From Thermoprotei archaeon (GTDB taxonomy: Archaea > Thermoproteota > Thermoprotei_A > Sulfolobales > Ignisphaeraceae), in NCBI GenBank assembly GCA_003661865.1, contig QMWY01000056.1, forward strand, positions 1 to 6,841: a DNA stretch of 6,841 nt, in the 5' to 3' direction. The position numbers and the translations under genes are program-made. The notes beneath the pieces were generated by a model, which was not told where the DNA came from, searched no databases, and saw only the letters and a list, made by a program, of their open reading frames with translations. Below are positions 5,396-6,841 of this stretch, piece after piece (position 1 is the first letter of the stretch; every line of letters starts with the position of its first letter).

Positions 5396-5941
5396 TCGCT
5401 GTTGTTTTTGTGACTGGCCTAAGTTATGTAGTTTAAAAGAAAGATGCATTTATATACTCGCTATTGTCTTTGCTTGCGGCACAGAACGTAAGTGCTCGTT
5501 CTCTGAGTTCTAAATACTCGTTCTCGCTATTGCTTTCGTTTGTGACATCTCTTCTTAATGCTACATATTATAACTCTCCTATCGTTCTCGCTATCGCTTT
5601 TGTTTGCGACTTAAACGTTGCATTAAATTGTCGTAATCGCGTACTAGTTTAACCTCGCTATCGTTTTTGCTTGTGACCAGTCGCTTAGAGCATCTACATG
5701 ATGAGTATGAGCATGAGTAGAACTCGCTATTGTTTTTCTTGTGACTTTCCTTACATTCTCGTCCCTCTTAGGGATACTCTTCTAACTCGCTATTGTTTTT
5801 GTTTGTGACCTTTGCGATATATGTTGTGTATGGATCCATATAGAACCACCCTCGCTATTGTTTTTGTTTGTGACTTGTAGATGTAGATCCTAGCGCCGTA
5901 CCAATCGCGCTTCGCTACTCGCTATTGTTTTTGTTTGCGAC
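5394..5941 (-). CRISPR. CRISPR-like array: nine degenerate 24-nt repeats, eight spacers of 40-45 nt
   Basis: The plus-strand consensus starts CTCGCTATTG, continues with a T-rich centre and ends GTTTGTGAC (24 nt). Copies lie at 5395-5414 (4-nt deletion), 5457-5480, 5523-5546, 5587-5610, 5654-5677, 5723-5745 (1-nt deletion), 5786-5809, 5851-5874 and 5918-5941. Spacers are 42, 42, 40, 43, 45, 40, 41 and 43 nt and do not resemble each other overall. Repeat and spacer lengths fit crenarchaeal CRISPR arrays. Divergence is greatest at the 5395 end and least at 5786-5941, which suggests a leader on the right and transcription on the minus strand. In that direction the repeat ends AATAGCGAG, compared with the AATTGAAAG/AATAGAAAG-like ends of many archaeal repeats. 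Against a normal array: most copies differ by one or more bases, and no adaptation or crRNA-processing gene is visible. A decayed array, a virus-carried mini-array, or protein-binding iterons are the alternatives. Confidence 0.68.
5449..5456 (-). promoter_or_regulatory. TATA element reading out of the array on the minus strand
   Basis: TATATAAA on the minus strand lies at the end of spacer 1, immediately next to repeat 2. It is correctly oriented to transcribe across repeat 1 into the small gene at 5252-5395, with an expected start near 5425. Confidence 0.5.
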
Positions 5942-5954
5942 CGGTCGTGCGCTT

Positions 5955-6090
5955 GTCGCCTCCCGCCTGCCGCTACATCAGCCTTGGTTTCCTCCCGCCT
6001 TCCGGCGGGGGTTCCCTCATCGGTTCCGGCAGGGAGGAGGCCCGCCTAGCGAGGGGGCGGCTCCGGCACCGTATCGCTACGGTGCGAGTT
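5955..6090. ncRNA. Candidate structured RNA or leader: GC-rich multi-hairpin segment
   Basis: Several stems can be paired by eye. An outer stem joins CCTCC plus CTGCCG (5959-5963, 5967-5972) to CGGCAG plus GGAGG (6027-6037). Inside it, CCCGCC-TTCC-GGCGGG (5994-6009) forms a hairpin. CCGCC (6042-6046) pairs with GGCGG (6056-6060). GCACCGTA-TCGC-TACGGTGC (6066-6085) is a perfect 8-bp stem with a four-base loop, extendable by CTC/GAG (6061-6063, 6086-6088). Frames through this stretch give low-complexity P/R/G/S-rich peptides and are not believable genes. It lies between the best-conserved end of the array and the AbrB gene. It could be the array leader, a guide or scaffold RNA, or the hairpin end of an IS200/IS605-type element. 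Strand is unknown because hairpins fold from either. Confidence 0.4.
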
Positions 6091-6132
6091 CTACTGCGCC
6101 CGACTCCGATTTATGTGTATCGCTCGCGTTAC

Positions 6133-6140
6133 GCTTAAAT
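6133..6140 (+). promoter_or_regulatory. TATA element of the AbrB / TnpB-like operon
   Basis: GCTTAAAT lies about 32 bp before ATG 6172, giving an expected start near 6162 and a leader of about 10 nt. GGTGG at 6164-6168 then serves as a ribosome binding site just before the ATG. Confidence 0.5.
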
Positions 6141-6171
6141 CAGTCTGGGATTCTGGCATTTTGGTGGTTTG

Positions 6172-6357
6172 ATGGCGGCGCGGTATAGGGTCAAGGTGGA
6201 CAGGATGGGTCGGGTGACCATCCCCAAGGCGGTTAGGGACAGGCTGGGGATAAGGGAGGGCACCATACTAGAGCTTGAGTTAAGGGAGGTCGGGGCCGAT
6301 AGCGGGGGCGCGTATCTGGGAGGGGAGGTCATCGTTGCTAGGGTGTTGGTGAGGTGA
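6172..6357 (+). CDS. AbrB/SpoVT (MazE-like) swapped-hairpin DNA-binding protein
   Basis: The 61-aa protein opens with YRVKVDRMGRVTIPKAVRDRLGIREGT (residues 5-31), the classic AbrB-type sequence: a strand, the GRVTIPKAVR turn, then a helix and the LGIREG turn. Such proteins dimerise through interleaved hairpins and bind DNA, acting as antitoxins or transcription regulators. The C-terminal part (residues 32-61, ending GEVIVARVLVR) is a strand-rich dimer arm. TTG 6169 precedes ATG 6172 in frame; ATG is preferred, with GGTGG just upstream. The stop is 6 bp from the TTG of the TnpB-like gene, and the GAGGTGA that spans it is that gene's ribosome binding site. Translation of the two is therefore likely coupled, and the AbrB protein probably represses this operon. 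Whether it also acts on the array is unknown. Confidence 0.88.
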   Translation: MAARYRVKVDRMGRVTIPKAVRDRLGIREGTILELELREVGADSGGAYLGGEVIVARVLVR

Positions 6358-6363
6358 GGGGGA

Positions 6364-6841
6364 TTGAAGGTATCGAAGGTGTGCAAGCTCGAAATGCACA
6401 TGATCCCGCAGGACAGGGCGCTTTTGTTGCGTCTCTTCGACGAGAACAGGCTACTTGCTAGGATAGCCTATAACGTGATGAGGACGTACGGCTACCTCCT
6501 CATAGTGCGGAACGCGAAGGCTACCGAAAAGGGGGGCAGGGTGCCCAAATGCCCTAGGGAGATCGTCGGGATTGTGAAGAAGTGCATGGAGTCCTATGAT
6601 GAATATGCCCCCCTGAGGGAGTGGAGCTCGGAGCTTATTGATCTTCAGGTGAACAAGGTGTGGGAGAGCTTCGTCGCCACTTATAGGGCGCACGGCAGGA
6701 TGCCGGGGGAGGGCATAATTGACAGCTTGGGCAGGGTGCTCAGGGTCAGGGTCTCCAAGACCGCCCGAAGGAGTGGCAGGTTCTACAGTCGCATGCTGAC
6801 CATATATGGGGAGGGGGAGTGGTTGGCCTTCTCATTAGGGA
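6364..6841 (+). CDS. TnpB/Cas12-like protein, N-terminal part, cut by window end
   Basis: The frame is open from TTG 6364 to the last base (159 codons seen). The start is supported by GAGGTGA at 6351-6357; ATG 6394 is a shorter alternative. The protein resembles the N-terminal half of TnpB/OrfB and small Cas12 proteins. It has an opening strand (KVCKLEMHMIP), the helix QDRALLLRLFDENRLLARIAYNVMR (16-40), where TnpB carries its helix of the type EQ..LL..LF..CR.LYN, and then a helix ending LQVNKVWESFVATYRAHGRMPG (94-115). That last element corresponds to TnpB's region L..A...F...KG.K.G.P. A strand-rich stretch at 124-158 follows. The RuvC catalytic residues and zinc finger would lie beyond the window, so activity cannot be judged. 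TnpB proteins are RNA-guided nucleases of IS200/IS605-group transposons; here no TnpA is seen. The call rests on visual similarity only. Confidence 0.5.
   Translation, partial: MKVSKVCKLEMHMIPQDRALLLRLFDENRLLARIAYNVMRTYGYLLIVRNAKATEKGGRVPKCPREIVGIVKKCMESYDEYAPLREWSSELIDLQVNKVWESFVATYRAHGRMPGEGIIDSLGRVLRVRVSKTARRSGRFYSRMLTIYGEGEWLAFSLG

Noticed and set aside
5464..5652. Plus-strand frame within the array (62 aa)
   Set aside because: It runs through repeats 2 to 4 and encodes repeated repeat-derived residues; no ribosome binding site, and the array explains the sequence.
5829..5840. Perfect 12-bp palindrome TATGGATCCATA in spacer 7
   Set aside because: It is a single short palindrome in AT-rich DNA, without a second copy, and probably chance.
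5955..6130. A tRNA gene in the hairpin segment
   Set aside because: GGTTCC occurs at 6022-6027, but no acceptor stem, anticodon arm or D-arm arrangement of tRNA size can be drawn around it.
5942..6170. A tracrRNA-type anti-repeat
   Set aside because: AGCGAG at 6048-6053 is complementary to the CTCGCT end of the repeat, but the match does not extend beyond about six bases.
5925..6188. Two overlapping plus-strand frames (5925-6188 and 5935-6138) across the hairpin segment
   Set aside because: Their peptides are P/R/G/S-rich low-complexity products of the palindromic DNA, start inside the last repeat and have no good ribosome binding site. One also overlaps the AbrB start.

Overview
The window looks archaeal, most likely from a hyperthermophilic crenarchaeon (Thermoproteota) or one of its viruses or integrated elements. 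The reasons are heavy AGG/ATA codon use, TTTAAA-type TATA boxes close to start codons, T-run terminators, GGTG-type ribosome binding sites and several short zinc-binding proteins. No gene names a lineage, so the host is an inference.

Left part (1-2729, all plus strand). A tightly packed cluster holds a cysteine-rich protein of unknown function (probably cut at its 5' end), a PAPS-reductase/DndC-like PP-loop ATPase, a radical-SAM protein of the DUF5131 (phage Gp37/Gp68-like) family, a one-helix membrane protein and a 59-residue zinc-ribbon protein. The PP-loop and radical-SAM genes are 4 bp apart and are the best functional clue: ATP-dependent activation plus radical chemistry suggests modification of a nucleic acid or another small target, but the substrate cannot be read from the sequence.

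Middle part (2739-5449). A promoter region with several TATA-like boxes and an inverted repeat precedes two exported proteins. The first is secreted and carries an HEAGH motif; the second has a signal peptide, a coiled coil and a C-terminal membrane anchor. T-runs and a hairpin end this unit. A small ASCH/PUA-like protein follows, and two minus-strand genes converge on it.

Right part (5394-6841). This is the most unusual segment. Nine copies of a 24-nt repeat are separated by eight unrelated 40-45 nt spacers, which is CRISPR geometry, but the repeats are clearly degenerate. About 150 bp of GC-rich, hairpin-forming, apparently non-coding DNA follows. Then comes a two-gene plus-strand unit: an AbrB-type DNA-binding protein and the N-terminal part of a protein resembling TnpB/Cas12-type RNA-guided nucleases, cut by the window end. 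No cas1, cas2, Cascade or cas6 gene is visible. Array, structured segment, AbrB regulator and TnpB-like gene together could be a minimal RNA-guided system, or a transposon next to an orphan array. The sequence alone cannot decide.
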